From Arthrobacter sp. B2a2-09 (GTDB taxonomy: Bacteria > Actinomycetota > Actinomycetes > Actinomycetales > Micrococcaceae), in assembly GCF_027587375.1 (NCBI RefSeq), contig NZ_JAMXIC010000017.1, forward strand, positions 54,987 to 118,986: a stretch of 64,000 nt of DNA. The letters run 5' to 3'. Below are positions 8,351 through 15,953 of this stretch, one piece after another. Below the pieces are notes generated by a model. The model was not told where the DNA came from and did no database searches. It worked only from the letters and a program-made list of their open reading frames with translations. The position numbers were made by a program, and so were the translations under genes. Positions within the stretch are counted from its first letter, which is position 1. Every line of letters begins with the position of its first letter.

Positions 8351-8911
8351 ATGCGCCTGCGAATAGTCCGGTCAGTGCTGGCCGTCCTCGCCGTCGCTGG
8401 ACTTGCCGCCTGCACACCGGGCCCCGGAGGCAGCTCGCCCAGCGGATCGGCGCCCGGCAGCAGCACGTCGTCCTCGCCGTCGAGCAGCCACACCGGGCTT
8501 TTGCCTGACGAAACGGAGTCTCCCAGCGGCAAACCGACTCCTTCGTTCTCCCCCACCGCGACCAGCCGCGGAGATGCCGAGCTTTCCATCATCGTCAAGC
8601 TATCCCCCACGGCAGCCCCTGAAAGCTACACGCTCGTGTGCACAGGCGGCGTCCCCGCCGCGGAAAGCCACCACCCCACCGCAGCCGCGGCGTGCGCAGC
8701 CCTGAAAAAGAACCCCGCCCTCCTCACCCGCACGCCGCGCCCCAGCGACCAAGTCTGCGAGCAGCGCTACGGCGGACCCCAGACGGCAGTAATCACCGGG
8801 GCCGTTGATGGCGTGGGCGTCGAGTCCTCCTACAAACTCACTGACGGCTGCGAAATTTCCGCATGGGCCTCCGTCGCCGACATCCTTGGTTCAAGCGGTG
8901 CCGGAGCCTAG
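8351..8911 (+). CDS. Lipoprotein with subtilisin-inhibitor-like (SSI) domain
   Basis: A 186-aa exported protein with signal peptide and lipobox LAAC near residue 21, then a Ser/Pro/Gly-rich tether to ~residue 75. The C-terminal ~105 residues align by eye with Streptomyces subtilisin inhibitor. YTLVC...HHPTAAAACAAL corresponds to the first disulfide pair, and VCEQRYGGP...TDGCEI to the reactive-site loop and second pair. All four SSI cysteines are present. The residues at the P2-P1-P1' positions would be Glu-Gln-Arg instead of the classic Pro-Met-Val. Whether it inhibits a protease is inference. The next gene overlaps its end by 14 bases. Confidence 0.82.
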   Translation: MRLRIVRSVLAVLAVAGLAACTPGPGGSSPSGSAPGSSTSSSPSSSHTGLLPDETESPSGKPTPSFSPTATSRGDAELSIIVKLSPTAAPESYTLVCTGGVPAAESHHPTAAAACAALKKNPALLTRTPRPSDQVCEQRYGGPQTAVITGAVDGVGVESSYKLTDGCEISAWASVADILGSSGAGA

Positions 8912-9851
8912 GCAAAAGCACCTCCCGCAAGAGAAATGGCTCGCGCTGGAGGCTGCCCACAAGGAACGCGTTGACCGCTACGCCAAGCCATACTTGGCCC
9001 GGCGCTCCGCAGGCCAGAAGCATCCCGTGGAAGACTTCCTCTTCACCTACTACACCCAGAAGCCCGGTCAGCTGCTGCGCTGGCACCCGGGTGACGGCGT
9101 CGTCCTCTCCGGTCCCAAAGCCGCTGAGCGGGCCGGGTGGAAGTATTACCGAGTGCTCGACGACGGCGCGCTGGCGGCCGCGGGGCTGCCCGCCGGCACC
9201 GCTGCGGTCACCTTCGATCGTCGCAAGTTCGTGGCCGACCGCACCGAGGCGATCCGCTTCGCCGGCATCATCCTCGGAGGAACAGTTGCGCGGCCCGCCC
9301 AGTTTGGTTGCTTCGGACTGCACGAGTGGGCCATGGTCTACCGCCAGGACAAGTTCGATCTTCGCCACGAGTACCTCAAGCTGCGGCTCGGTTCCGAAGG
9401 CACAGACACCGTGGTGGAAGACAACCGGATCCGTTGCTCGCACTTCGACGCCTTCCGTTTCTACACTCCGGACGCCACTCCACTCAACGAACTCACCCCT
9501 ACGCGCGACAACCAGCGCACCATGGAGCAGCCGGGCTGCCTGCACGCAAACATGGACCTCTACAAATGGGCGTACAAACTGACGCCGGCCCTGCCGAGCG
9601 AGCTGGTGATGGATTGCTTTGAACTGTCCTGGCGGATCCGGGCCATGGACATGCAGGCCTCGCCGTACGATCTTGAAGAGTGGGGATACCCGGCCATCAG
9701 GATCGAGACACCGCAAGGGAAGGCCGAGTACGTTGAGTATCAGAGGGCATTCGCCGCCGAGGCCCAAGCGCTCCGTGCGCGGGTCCTCGACGAGATGCGG
9801 CCGCTTCTGGAACTCCTGGTATCAACACCGTCTCACGAAGGACAGCGATGA
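8898..9851 (+). CDS. Uncharacterised conserved protein between two SSI-like genes
   Basis: I place the start at GTG 8898 (317 aa, MPEPRQKHL...), overlapping the upstream stop, because homologues I recall begin at this point; the open frame extends further upstream without support. Visible motifs include HPVEDFLFTYYTQKPGQLLRWHPG near the N-terminus, QFGCFGLHEWAMVYR in the middle and DNQRTMEQPGCLHANMDLYKWAYKL toward the C-terminus. Such proteins are often labelled 3-methyladenine DNA glycosylase, but I see no helix-hairpin-helix or AAG-type motif to justify it. The gene ends in an ATGA overlap with the second SSI-like gene, implying coupled translation. Confidence 0.8.
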   Translation: MPEPRQKHLPQEKWLALEAAHKERVDRYAKPYLARRSAGQKHPVEDFLFTYYTQKPGQLLRWHPGDGVVLSGPKAAERAGWKYYRVLDDGALAAAGLPAGTAAVTFDRRKFVADRTEAIRFAGIILGGTVARPAQFGCFGLHEWAMVYRQDKFDLRHEYLKLRLGSEGTDTVVEDNRIRCSHFDAFRFYTPDATPLNELTPTRDNQRTMEQPGCLHANMDLYKWAYKLTPALPSELVMDCFELSWRIRAMDMQASPYDLEEWGYPAIRIETPQGKAEYVEYQRAFAAEAQALRARVLDEMRPLLELLVSTPSHEGQR

Positions 9852-10219
9852 CTTCAAGCACAGGGAAGTACGACGTCGAACTCACCATCACGCTGACGGA
9901 GGCACCGGGCGCCGTGGACTATGAGTTCGTCCTGCTCGGTTCGGGCGGCGAAGTATCCGAAGGCTCAACCCTTCCGGACCCTCGTGGGGCACTTGCCGCC
10001 GTCGAGCAATTCGGCGAAGAGATCTTCTTTCCGGTTCCCCGGCCGGACCGGATTTGCACCCAGCAATACGGCGGTCCACAGGTTGCCACGGTCACGGGCC
10101 GGTTCCGCGGGCGCGAGGTGAGCAGCCGCTTCAGCCGGACGGACGGCTGCGAGATCGCCCGTTGGCGAACCATGGCCGCACTCCTCGGCGGAGTGGCAGG
10201 ATCCACCGGAAACATCTAG
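9848..10219 (+). CDS. SSI-like domain protein without signal peptide
   Basis: A 123-aa protein whose body matches the SSI-like domain at 8351-8911: ICTQQYGGPQVATVTGRFRGREVSSRF...DGCEIARW. It lacks a signal peptide or lipobox. It has also lost the first cysteine pair: the equivalent of VCTGG...AAAACAAL reads LLGSGG...GALAAV. Only the pair flanking the reactive-loop region remains. A single-disulfide, apparently cytoplasmic SSI fold is unusual, so the role may not be protease inhibition. It is translationally coupled to the preceding gene (ATGA). Confidence 0.78.
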   Translation: MTSSTGKYDVELTITLTEAPGAVDYEFVLLGSGGEVSEGSTLPDPRGALAAVEQFGEEIFFPVPRPDRICTQQYGGPQVATVTGRFRGREVSSRFSRTDGCEIARWRTMAALLGGVAGSTGNI

Positions 10220-10220
10220 T

Positions 10221-10397
10221 CCAACGCCCGCTCACATATAACCCCTCCCCACCCAACGCTCGCTCACATATAACCCCTCCCCACCCAACGCTCGCTCACA
10301 TATAACCCCTCCCCACCCAACGCCCGCTCACATATAACCCCTCCCCACCCAACGCCCGCTCACATATAACCCCTCCCCACCCAACGCTCGCTCACAT
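10221..10397. repeat. 32-bp tandem repeat array (5.5 units)
   Basis: Units start at 10221, 10253, 10285, 10317, 10349 and a partial one at 10381. Each begins CCAACGCYCGCTCACAT and continues into a TAACCCCTCCCCA tract. The copies differ only at one C/T position. This directly follows the SSI-like operon in a gene-free gap of about 330 bases (10220-10553). There are no spacers, so it is not CRISPR. Confidence 0.95.
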
Positions 10398-10429
10398 CAT
10401 CTGCAGGAGCGTTCCACCGTTTGGGCCCA

Positions 10430-10474
10430 TATGTGAGCGAGCGTTTGGGAATTCAGCCACATATGTGAGCGAGG
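10430..10474. repeat. Inverted copies of the tandem-array core
   Basis: ATGTGAGCGAGCGTTTGG (10431-10448) is the reverse complement of the array core, and a second shorter inverted copy (ATGTGAGCGAG) lies at 10463-10473. With the last direct copy at 10381 they can form a stem-loop. This could terminate the SSI-like operon or the convergent subtilase gene. A related repeat lies at 46982-47078. Confidence 0.75.
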
Positions 10475-10553
10475 ATCCGGGGGGGTACCAAGAAAGCGGC
10501 GGGATATCCCGCCGGCCGCTGCCTCGCACATCTGTCAGACCATCACTGCCGCA

Positions 10554-13500
10554 CTAAGGCGCGTTGTTTGACTGGTCCTCCCCTTCATTCCGCAGTTTGC
10601 CCTTGGCGTGCTCGCCTTCTTGGTCATCATTCGGCACCACGGACACGCTCCCGTCTGCCGAGACCAGGACGGACACAAACGTCGGCGAGCTGGTGCCGGC
10701 AAACGTGAGTCGACCGATGTAGGAGCCCGGCGTCAGCTTGCTCCACGCGAAGGTGAGCTTCCCCGACTTACCGTTCTTCATCTTGATCGGGTTGGGCGTG
10801 ACCGTAGCGTTGCCCTGGTTTGCGCCCAGGATGGCCGCATCAACACTGGCCTTGGTAGGCCGGTTGTTGGGGCTGGCAAACAGGTTCGCGATGATGGTGT
10901 ACGTCCCAGGCTCCGGGTTGTCGAGCGAGAGGGACTCGCTGGCACTCGGTGTCGCTGCCGTGAACAACTGGCCTGACGGCGACAGAACATACAGATCGAA
11001 ATCCGCGGTGGGATCTGAGGAGATCACCGAGAACTTCGCGAAGGTTGTTCCGGGGGCAACCGTGGCGGTCTTGACGAAGTTCGAGGCATTGTTCGCCACA
11101 GCCACTGGACCTGGAACAAGCTCCGCAGCCGAGGAATCCGCCTTGGAGAGGCCGTCAATGGTCACGGCCGTAGGCGAGTCGGAACCGGAGACGATGTTGA
11201 TGTCCGCCGAACTGCTTGCCTGCTGGGACGTGAAGGCGACGCTCTTGGAGGCCAATACCGATTGCGGACGGACGGCAATCGGGGAGACCACCGACTTGTC
11301 GGCACCTTCCCACTTCAGCGATCCCATCGCGAAAGTACCCAGTGCCGCGCTCTTGTTTTCGAAGGTCACCTTGAAGGTCTTCTTCTGGCCGACTTCGTTG
11401 AAGTTCAGCACGGACGGGGTGACCTTGACGTCAATGCCAGGGACATTGACTGTGGCCCGGTACTGGCCCGGAGTCAGGGCCGTGACGGTGCGCGTGACCT
11501 CGATCTTGCCCGCGAGGTTCCCGAGGGCGAACGACGGAAGGTTCATATCGCGTGGCAGGGTAGAGCCAAGTCCCGGCATGCCGAGATCCACGCCGGTACC
11601 CTGGACGAACTTCAGGTAGTCCTCGGTTCCGGCATCGTAGACCAGGCCCGGTTCCAGCACGCTGGCAGGGTTCATCTCTCCTGCGCCGGTGGCGAAAACG
11701 TCCTGGTTCTTGGTTCCATCGGCCAGCTTGACGTCACTCGCCGTGGTCATCATGGCCGACTTGACTGCAGCCGGTGACCAATCGGGATTCTTCGCCATGA
11801 TCAAGGCCCCAAAACCTGCAATGTGCGGGGACGCCATGGAAGTACCGGACATGAATCCGTACTCATCGCCATTGCTGCCGATGGGTGAAACACCTGCCAA
11901 CACCGCAACGCCGGGAGCCGAGACGTCCGGCTTGAGCAGATCCGAATCGGTGGCGAGGAGCGGGCCACGGGAGGAGAATCCGGCGATCTGCGGCTGCGCC
12001 TCGAGCGGAAGCCCGGTGGTGTCGTGGTCAACCAGGGAAACAGTAATTCCCGGGTTGGCCGCAACCTTGTCCTTGATGGCCTGCGAGGCCGGGGGATTCA
12101 CGTGGACGGTGGGCACGGAGTGCTTGTCCGTGTCCAACGAGGAGCTGGTGAGATTCACGAGGATCATGCCCACGCCGCCACCGCGGAGCACCTCGGCGCT
12201 CTTGGCGACGCGGTCAACCACCCCGCGGTCACACACCACTACCTTGCCGGCGATTTTCGCCGGGTCCAGGGACCCCGGCGCACAGAGTGCTGCGTTACCG
12301 GTACCTGAGGCAGCGTTTGCGGAGAGTACGACGCCGGCCCCGCTCACCTGGTGGTTCATGATGCTGGCTCCGCGGAACTTGCTGCCGTCGGAGAATTCGA
12401 CGGTTCCCTGGAGCTCCTGGGAGAAGGAGGAAGCCGCAACCGTGGTCATCCAGGGTGCGCCGTGGTTGACGGTGCTGGCCTGCGGGCCCGAGTTTCCGGC
12501 GGACGCTGCCACAAAGATGCCGGCCGAAGCAGCAGAGAGGAACGCCAGTGAGACCGGATCGGTGGTGGTGTCCGTAGCGCCGGAGATGGAGTAATTCAGG
12601 ACGTCCACGCCGTCGGCGATTGCCTGGTCAATGGCGGCGATGGCCGCGGAGCTGTAGCAGCCGCCCGAATTGGCGGTGTCTGCCCAGCAGATCTTGTAGA
12701 TCGAGAGCTTGGCGGCTGGTGCCACGCCGCTCGTCTGGCCGAAGCTACGGCCGTCCACGAACGTCTCTACACCCGCGTCGCCCGCTGCAGTACTGGCCGT
12801 GTGTGTGCCGTGGCTCTGGACATCGATGGGCGAGAGCTGTTCCTGGGGTGCTCGTTGGGCTGGCGGAACCGTTTGCAGGAAGGCATCTGGGAAGTAGTGG
12901 GCGGCGAGGACTTTGGAATTGCACGCGCTGCCGTCAAAGGCCGCGCCGGTGTCGGTGCCCTTCTGGCATTCGCCGACGAAGGTATCTCCGTTGGCCTTCA
13001 GCATGGCGATCTTGCCGTCACTCGTGCGATAGGGGACACCTACCTGGGGTTTCCCTACCAGCGGCTGGACGGGATCGCCGGCGAAGAACTTGCTTGTGGG
13101 CGTGTAGCCGGTGTCGATGACGCCCACCACGGTGCCCTTGCCGGCCTGGTCCTGGCCGCCGAACTGGGTATTCCAAATCCCGTTCGGTCCACTGAGGTTG
13201 AGGAAATCGGTGGTGGAGTAGTCAGGAGCAGACTGGGTGTCCGGGGCCACGAGGAGAACGTCGGGGCTCTTCGCGAGATTGACGGCCTGGTTCGCGGAAA
13301 GAGTGGCGCTGAAGCCGTTGATGGCCGTGGTGTAGTCGCGATTGATACTCACGCTCTGCTGCTTGGCCACTTCCTGCTGCTTCTGCTGCAAGTGGGCCTG
13401 GTACTGCTTCACTTCGGCCTTGCCGACATCCAGTTTCTTGCCCGCTTGCGGTTTGGTGGGCACATAACCGGGCGTTCCGCCGTCGTAAGTGGCCGCTGGC

Positions 13501-13736
13501 TTCTCTGCCAGCACCACCACGTAGCGGCCGTCCTGATAAGACTTGGGGTCGACATTCCGGGCAAGCCCCGCAACCGTTGAGCCGGCGACAGTTGAGCCGG
13601 AAGTAGGCGCCGCTTGAGCGGGTGTCAACGCCACGGAGGAGAGCAGGAACGGTAGTCCGACGGCTAATGCCGCAGCTTTTCGAAGCCCCCCGCTTCCAGT
13701 GAAGCTCTTTCCTTGTGAATTCACTAGTGATTGCAC
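10554..13736 (-). CDS. Secreted subtilisin-family (S8) serine protease
   Basis: A 1060-aa exported protease. Signal peptide to about residue 42 (ending AQA), an I9-type propeptide (~70-168), and a catalytic domain with Asp208 in VVGVIDTG, His309 in SHGTHTA, oxyanion Asn415 in AGNSG and Ser633 in GTSMASPH. A PA-type insert lies at about 455-550 between Asn and Ser. C-terminal beta domains follow, including a PPC-like segment with FDLYVLSPSGQLF near residue 930. The start is GTG 13736; a GTG four codons later has better Shine-Dalgarno spacing. It runs toward the SSI-like operon, which suggests a protease-inhibitor pairing, unproven. Confidence 0.93.
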   Translation of the reverse strand: MQSLVNSQGKSFTGSGGLRKAAALAVGLPFLLSSVALTPAQAAPTSGSTVAGSTVAGLARNVDPKSYQDGRYVVVLAEKPAATYDGGTPGYVPTKPQAGKKLDVGKAEVKQYQAHLQQKQQEVAKQQSVSINRDYTTAINGFSATLSANQAVNLAKSPDVLLVAPDTQSAPDYSTTDFLNLSGPNGIWNTQFGGQDQAGKGTVVGVIDTGYTPTSKFFAGDPVQPLVGKPQVGVPYRTSDGKIAMLKANGDTFVGECQKGTDTGAAFDGSACNSKVLAAHYFPDAFLQTVPPAQRAPQEQLSPIDVQSHGTHTASTAAGDAGVETFVDGRSFGQTSGVAPAAKLSIYKICWADTANSGGCYSSAAIAAIDQAIADGVDVLNYSISGATDTTTDPVSLAFLSAASAGIFVAASAGNSGPQASTVNHGAPWMTTVAASSFSQELQGTVEFSDGSKFRGASIMNHQVSGAGVVLSANAASGTGNAALCAPGSLDPAKIAGKVVVCDRGVVDRVAKSAEVLRGGGVGMILVNLTSSSLDTDKHSVPTVHVNPPASQAIKDKVAANPGITVSLVDHDTTGLPLEAQPQIAGFSSRGPLLATDSDLLKPDVSAPGVAVLAGVSPIGSNGDEYGFMSGTSMASPHIAGFGALIMAKNPDWSPAAVKSAMMTTASDVKLADGTKNQDVFATGAGEMNPASVLEPGLVYDAGTEDYLKFVQGTGVDLGMPGLGSTLPRDMNLPSFALGNLAGKIEVTRTVTALTPGQYRATVNVPGIDVKVTPSVLNFNEVGQKKTFKVTFENKSAALGTFAMGSLKWEGADKSVVSPIAVRPQSVLASKSVAFTSQQASSSADINIVSGSDSPTAVTIDGLSKADSSAAELVPGPVAVANNASNFVKTATVAPGTTFAKFSVISSDPTADFDLYVLSPSGQLFTAATPSASESLSLDNPEPGTYTIIANLFASPNNRPTKASVDAAILGANQGNATVTPNPIKMKNGKSGKLTFAWSKLTPGSYIGRLTFAGTSSPTFVSVLVSADGSVSVVPNDDQEGEHAKGKLRNEGEDQSNNAP

Positions 13737-13908
13737 CTTTCCGGGCGATCGTGGCGGTCATGTCAAGATCAATCAACTAAGGATGAACACCGATTGACAG
13801 TTCTTGTAATCAGGTAAAGCCCAGCCGATTCATAGAGTACAGAGCGATAGCTGAATATTACATAGGACACATTTCACGTTTTTTGTCATGTCATTCGGCA
13901 TCAGAATA

Positions 13909-13968
13909 CATCCGCACGCAGCAGCGGGCACGCCCCCGTCGGGAGGGGACGTGCCCGCTGTGCGGATA
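13909..13968. terminator. Strong stem-loop between DUF1540 gene and subtilase
   Basis: ATCCGCA and CAGCGGGCACG pair with CGTGCCCGCTG and TGCGGAT around a GC-rich loop. There is no long T tract. It follows the minus-strand DUF1540 gene and precedes the subtilase promoter region. The adjoining 13740-13908 is notably AT-rich and probably holds the subtilase promoter. Confidence 0.75.
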
Positions 13969-13994
13969 TTCAGATTTTGATGACGAAGCGGGCC

Positions 13995-14285
13995 TCAGGC
14001 GTGTTGGTACGTCAAGCAATCAGCCGCTTCGGCACCAGGGCCGATCCGGACATCGTGGGCCTCGCACATCAGGTTGTTGTTGTGGGTGCACTCCGAGCGC
14101 TGGCAGGCGCCGACATGCGCGAGGACCTTGGGAAGTCCGCCCAAAAGCGTGGTGTCAATGAAAGTGGCACAGGATGCGTGGTCCGCGGTTCCGCCAATCG
14201 TAATCCCGAAGGCAGTGCAGCCATGATGGTTGAATCCGCAGCTGCCAACGCTGCATGCGGACACTTCGGCGACGTGTTCTGTCAT
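13995..14285 (-). CDS. DUF1540 domain protein (two cysteine motifs)
   Basis: Start ATG 14285 has AGGAGGAG just upstream; the product is 96 aa. It has two tandem DUF1540-like units: CSVGSCGFNHHGC...C and CQRSECTHNNNLMC...C, each with a C-x4-C-x6/7-C pattern and a later fourth cysteine, plus histidines. A small metal-binding protein is likely. Function is not established for the family. The following hairpin (13909-13968) should end its transcript. Confidence 0.85.
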   Translation of the reverse strand: MTEHVAEVSACSVGSCGFNHHGCTAFGITIGGTADHASCATFIDTTLLGGLPKVLAHVGACQRSECTHNNNLMCEAHDVRIGPGAEAADCLTYQHA

Positions 14286-14421
14286 TGCTCCTCCTGCTTG
14301 GATGGGGAATTTCCTTGACAGCAATTCCAAGCTACTCCCGAATACATGCCTTTAACCCGGATGATTAGCGCATTTGCGCGTACCCTATTGCGCTCCACAT
14401 GGTGTCAGGTGCCGGGCCGCG

Positions 14422-14607
14422 CTAAGAATGGACCCCTCGCAGGGCGTCGCTGATTTTGGCCCTTGTCGAAGCATCCGGCGGGACGGAAATGCGGTTTTCG
14501 CGGGCAGCCCGGTCTGCCATGATCCTTTGGAAAACCATCCTCCCCAGTCCAGCAAAAACAGCGGCAAGGACCACGGGCAAAACCATCGACTTAGCGTTCT
14601 CGGCCAT
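14422..14607 (-). CDS. Putative small membrane protein
   Basis: Predicted 61-aa product from ATG 14607. Residues ~6-27 (KSMVLPVVLAAVFAGLGRMVF) form one membrane-helix candidate and the rest is charged and ends SDALRGVHS. The ribosome-binding site is weak (AGGAT). No family is recognised. It is supported only by the plausible helix and a gap otherwise free of genes. Confidence 0.45.
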   Translation of the reverse strand: MAENAKSMVLPVVLAAVFAGLGRMVFQRIMADRAARENRISVPPDASTRAKISDALRGVHS

Positions 14608-14668
14608 GCCGCAATCCTAGTGACGCAAACCACCCCCGGCCAGAGCCGCCGTCGTTCAGTGGCCAGAG

Positions 14669-14703
14669 CCGCCGTCGGGCATTGAAACCCCCGACGACGG
14701 CGG
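14669..14703. terminator. GACGGCGG-type stem-loop
   Basis: CCGCCGTCGGG pairs with CCCGACGACGGCGG around an A-rich loop. A direct repeat of GGCCAGAGCCGCCGTCG precedes it. It lies in the 337-base gap between the 61-aa gene and purS, with no gene clearly feeding into it. Confidence 0.5.
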
Positions 14704-14831
14704 GCCGCCGCCGCGAGTTGGCGCGGCCGGCGGGGCCTCTTCACCGATCTCCCGCAAATAGGGTATGTAGCGATTTGGCCGGTAGAATGGGCATGCAAGC
14801 TCGCGGAGCGCCCCCCTTATTCCGTAAGACA

Positions 14832-14869
14832 CTGCCGCTAAACACTGTGAACGCTGTTTAGAGGCAGTT
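14832..14869 (+). promoter_or_regulatory. Stem-loop in the purS leader region
   Basis: ACTGCC-g-CTAAACA pairs with TGTTTAG-a-GGCAGT around a 10-base loop, about 75 bases before purS. The outer and inner stems are interrupted by one opposed mismatch. It could be a leader structure or a repressor palindrome for the pur operon. It does not match a purine riboswitch core that I can recognise. Confidence 0.4.
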
Positions 14870-14944
14870 CCGGCGTGAGACGGCACCACTCCGCGGCAGC
14901 CTTTAACCAAGGTTTAACCAACGCTCACGCACAGGAGTTACCGG

Positions 14945-15196
14945 ATGCCCCGGATCGTCGTCGACGTCATGCCCAAGCCCGAGATTCTGGACCCTCAGGG
15001 GAAGGCCATCGTGGGCGCACTGCCCCGCCTCGGCTTCACCAGCTTTAGCGCAGTCCGCCAGGGCAAGCGCTTCGAACTGACCGTCGACGGCGAGGTGACC
15101 GACGCCATCCTCGCCCAGGCCCGTGAGGCCGCCGAGACCCTGCTGTCCAACCCGGTGATCGAAGACGTCGTCAACGTCGAGGTCGTCGAGGCCTGA
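14945..15196 (+). CDS. purS: Phosphoribosylformylglycinamidine synthase subunit PurS
   Basis: The 83-aa small subunit that bridges PurL and PurQ in the three-part FGAM synthase. It shows the family pattern MPRIVVDVMPKPEILDPQGKA followed by GALPRLGF and VRQGKRFEL. AGGAG lies upstream of ATG 14945. It is the first gene of purS-purQ-purL; purQ starts one base after its stop. Confidence 0.96.
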   Translation: MPRIVVDVMPKPEILDPQGKAIVGALPRLGFTSFSAVRQGKRFELTVDGEVTDAILAQAREAAETLLSNPVIEDVVNVEVVEA

Positions 15197-15197
15197 C

Positions 15198-15953
15198 ATG
15201 ACTGAACTTCCTTTGATCGGCGGAGCCCCCGTGGCCGTCGAGCCCCATCTGGCCGGGGCCAAGATCGGTGTCGTCACTTTCCCCGGCACCCTTGACGACC
15301 GCGACGCCGCCCGTGCGGTCCGCCTCGCAGGCGGCACCGCCGTCGCGCTCTGGCACGCCGACACTCACCTGGCCGACGTGGACGCCGTCGTCATCCCAGG
15401 CGGTTTCTCCTATGGCGACTACCTGCGCGCCGGCGCGATTTCGCGCTTCGCTCCGCTGATGTCCCGCATCATTGATGCTGCCAACAGCGACGCCAAGCTG
15501 CCCGTGTTGGGTATTTGCAACGGCTTCCAGATCCTGACCGAGTCGCACCTGCTCCCGGGATCCATGATCAAGAACGACCACCTGAAGTTCTTGTGCCGCG
15601 ACCAGGTGCTTCGCGTGGAGAACAACAACACCTTGTGGACCTCGGACTACGAGGCCGGCCAGGAAATCACGGTTCCGCTGAAGAACCAGGATGGCCAGTA
15701 CATCGCTGACGACAAGACCCTGGACGCCCTTGAGGCCGAGGGCCGCGTCGTGTTCCGCTATGTCGGTTGGAACCCGAACGGTTCGCGCCGCGACATTGCC
15801 GGCATCAGCAACGCCGCCGGCAACGTAGTGGGCCTCATGCCGCACCCGGAGCACGCGGTAGAGCCCGGATTCGGTCCGGAGTCCAACGCCGGCACGGATG
15901 GCTTGGGCTTCTTCACCTCCGTCCTGAACAAGATCGTGGGAGGCGCACAGTGA
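15198..15953 (+). CDS. purQ: Phosphoribosylformylglycinamidine synthase, glutaminase subunit PurQ
   Basis: A class I glutamine amidotransferase of 251 aa that supplies ammonia to PurL. It has IPGGFSYGDYLRAGA, the nucleophile Cys in GICNGFQILTE and the catalytic His/Glu in MPHPEHAVEP. A 15-residue N-terminal extension precedes AKIGVVTFPGTLDDRDAARA. It follows purS by one base and its TGA overlaps the purL GTG (GTGA). Confidence 0.96.
   Translation: MTELPLIGGAPVAVEPHLAGAKIGVVTFPGTLDDRDAARAVRLAGGTAVALWHADTHLADVDAVVIPGGFSYGDYLRAGAISRFAPLMSRIIDAANSDAKLPVLGICNGFQILTESHLLPGSMIKNDHLKFLCRDQVLRVENNNTLWTSDYEAGQEITVPLKNQDGQYIADDKTLDALEAEGRVVFRYVGWNPNGSRRDIAGISNAAGNVVGLMPHPEHAVEPGFGPESNAGTDGLGFFTSVLNKIVGGAQ

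Noticed and set aside
8898..9851. Assignment as 3-methyladenine DNA glycosylase
   Set aside because: None of the catalytic or helix-hairpin-helix motifs of either known glycosylase fold could be seen.
10221..10397. CRISPR-like array
   Set aside because: The 32-bp units are contiguous with no variable spacers and no cas genes are nearby, so it is a plain tandem repeat.
15767..15949. Upstream in-frame ATG start for purL
   Set aside because: It lies inside purQ and would add 61 Arg-rich residues; the GTG at 15950 has a Shine-Dalgarno and the family start.
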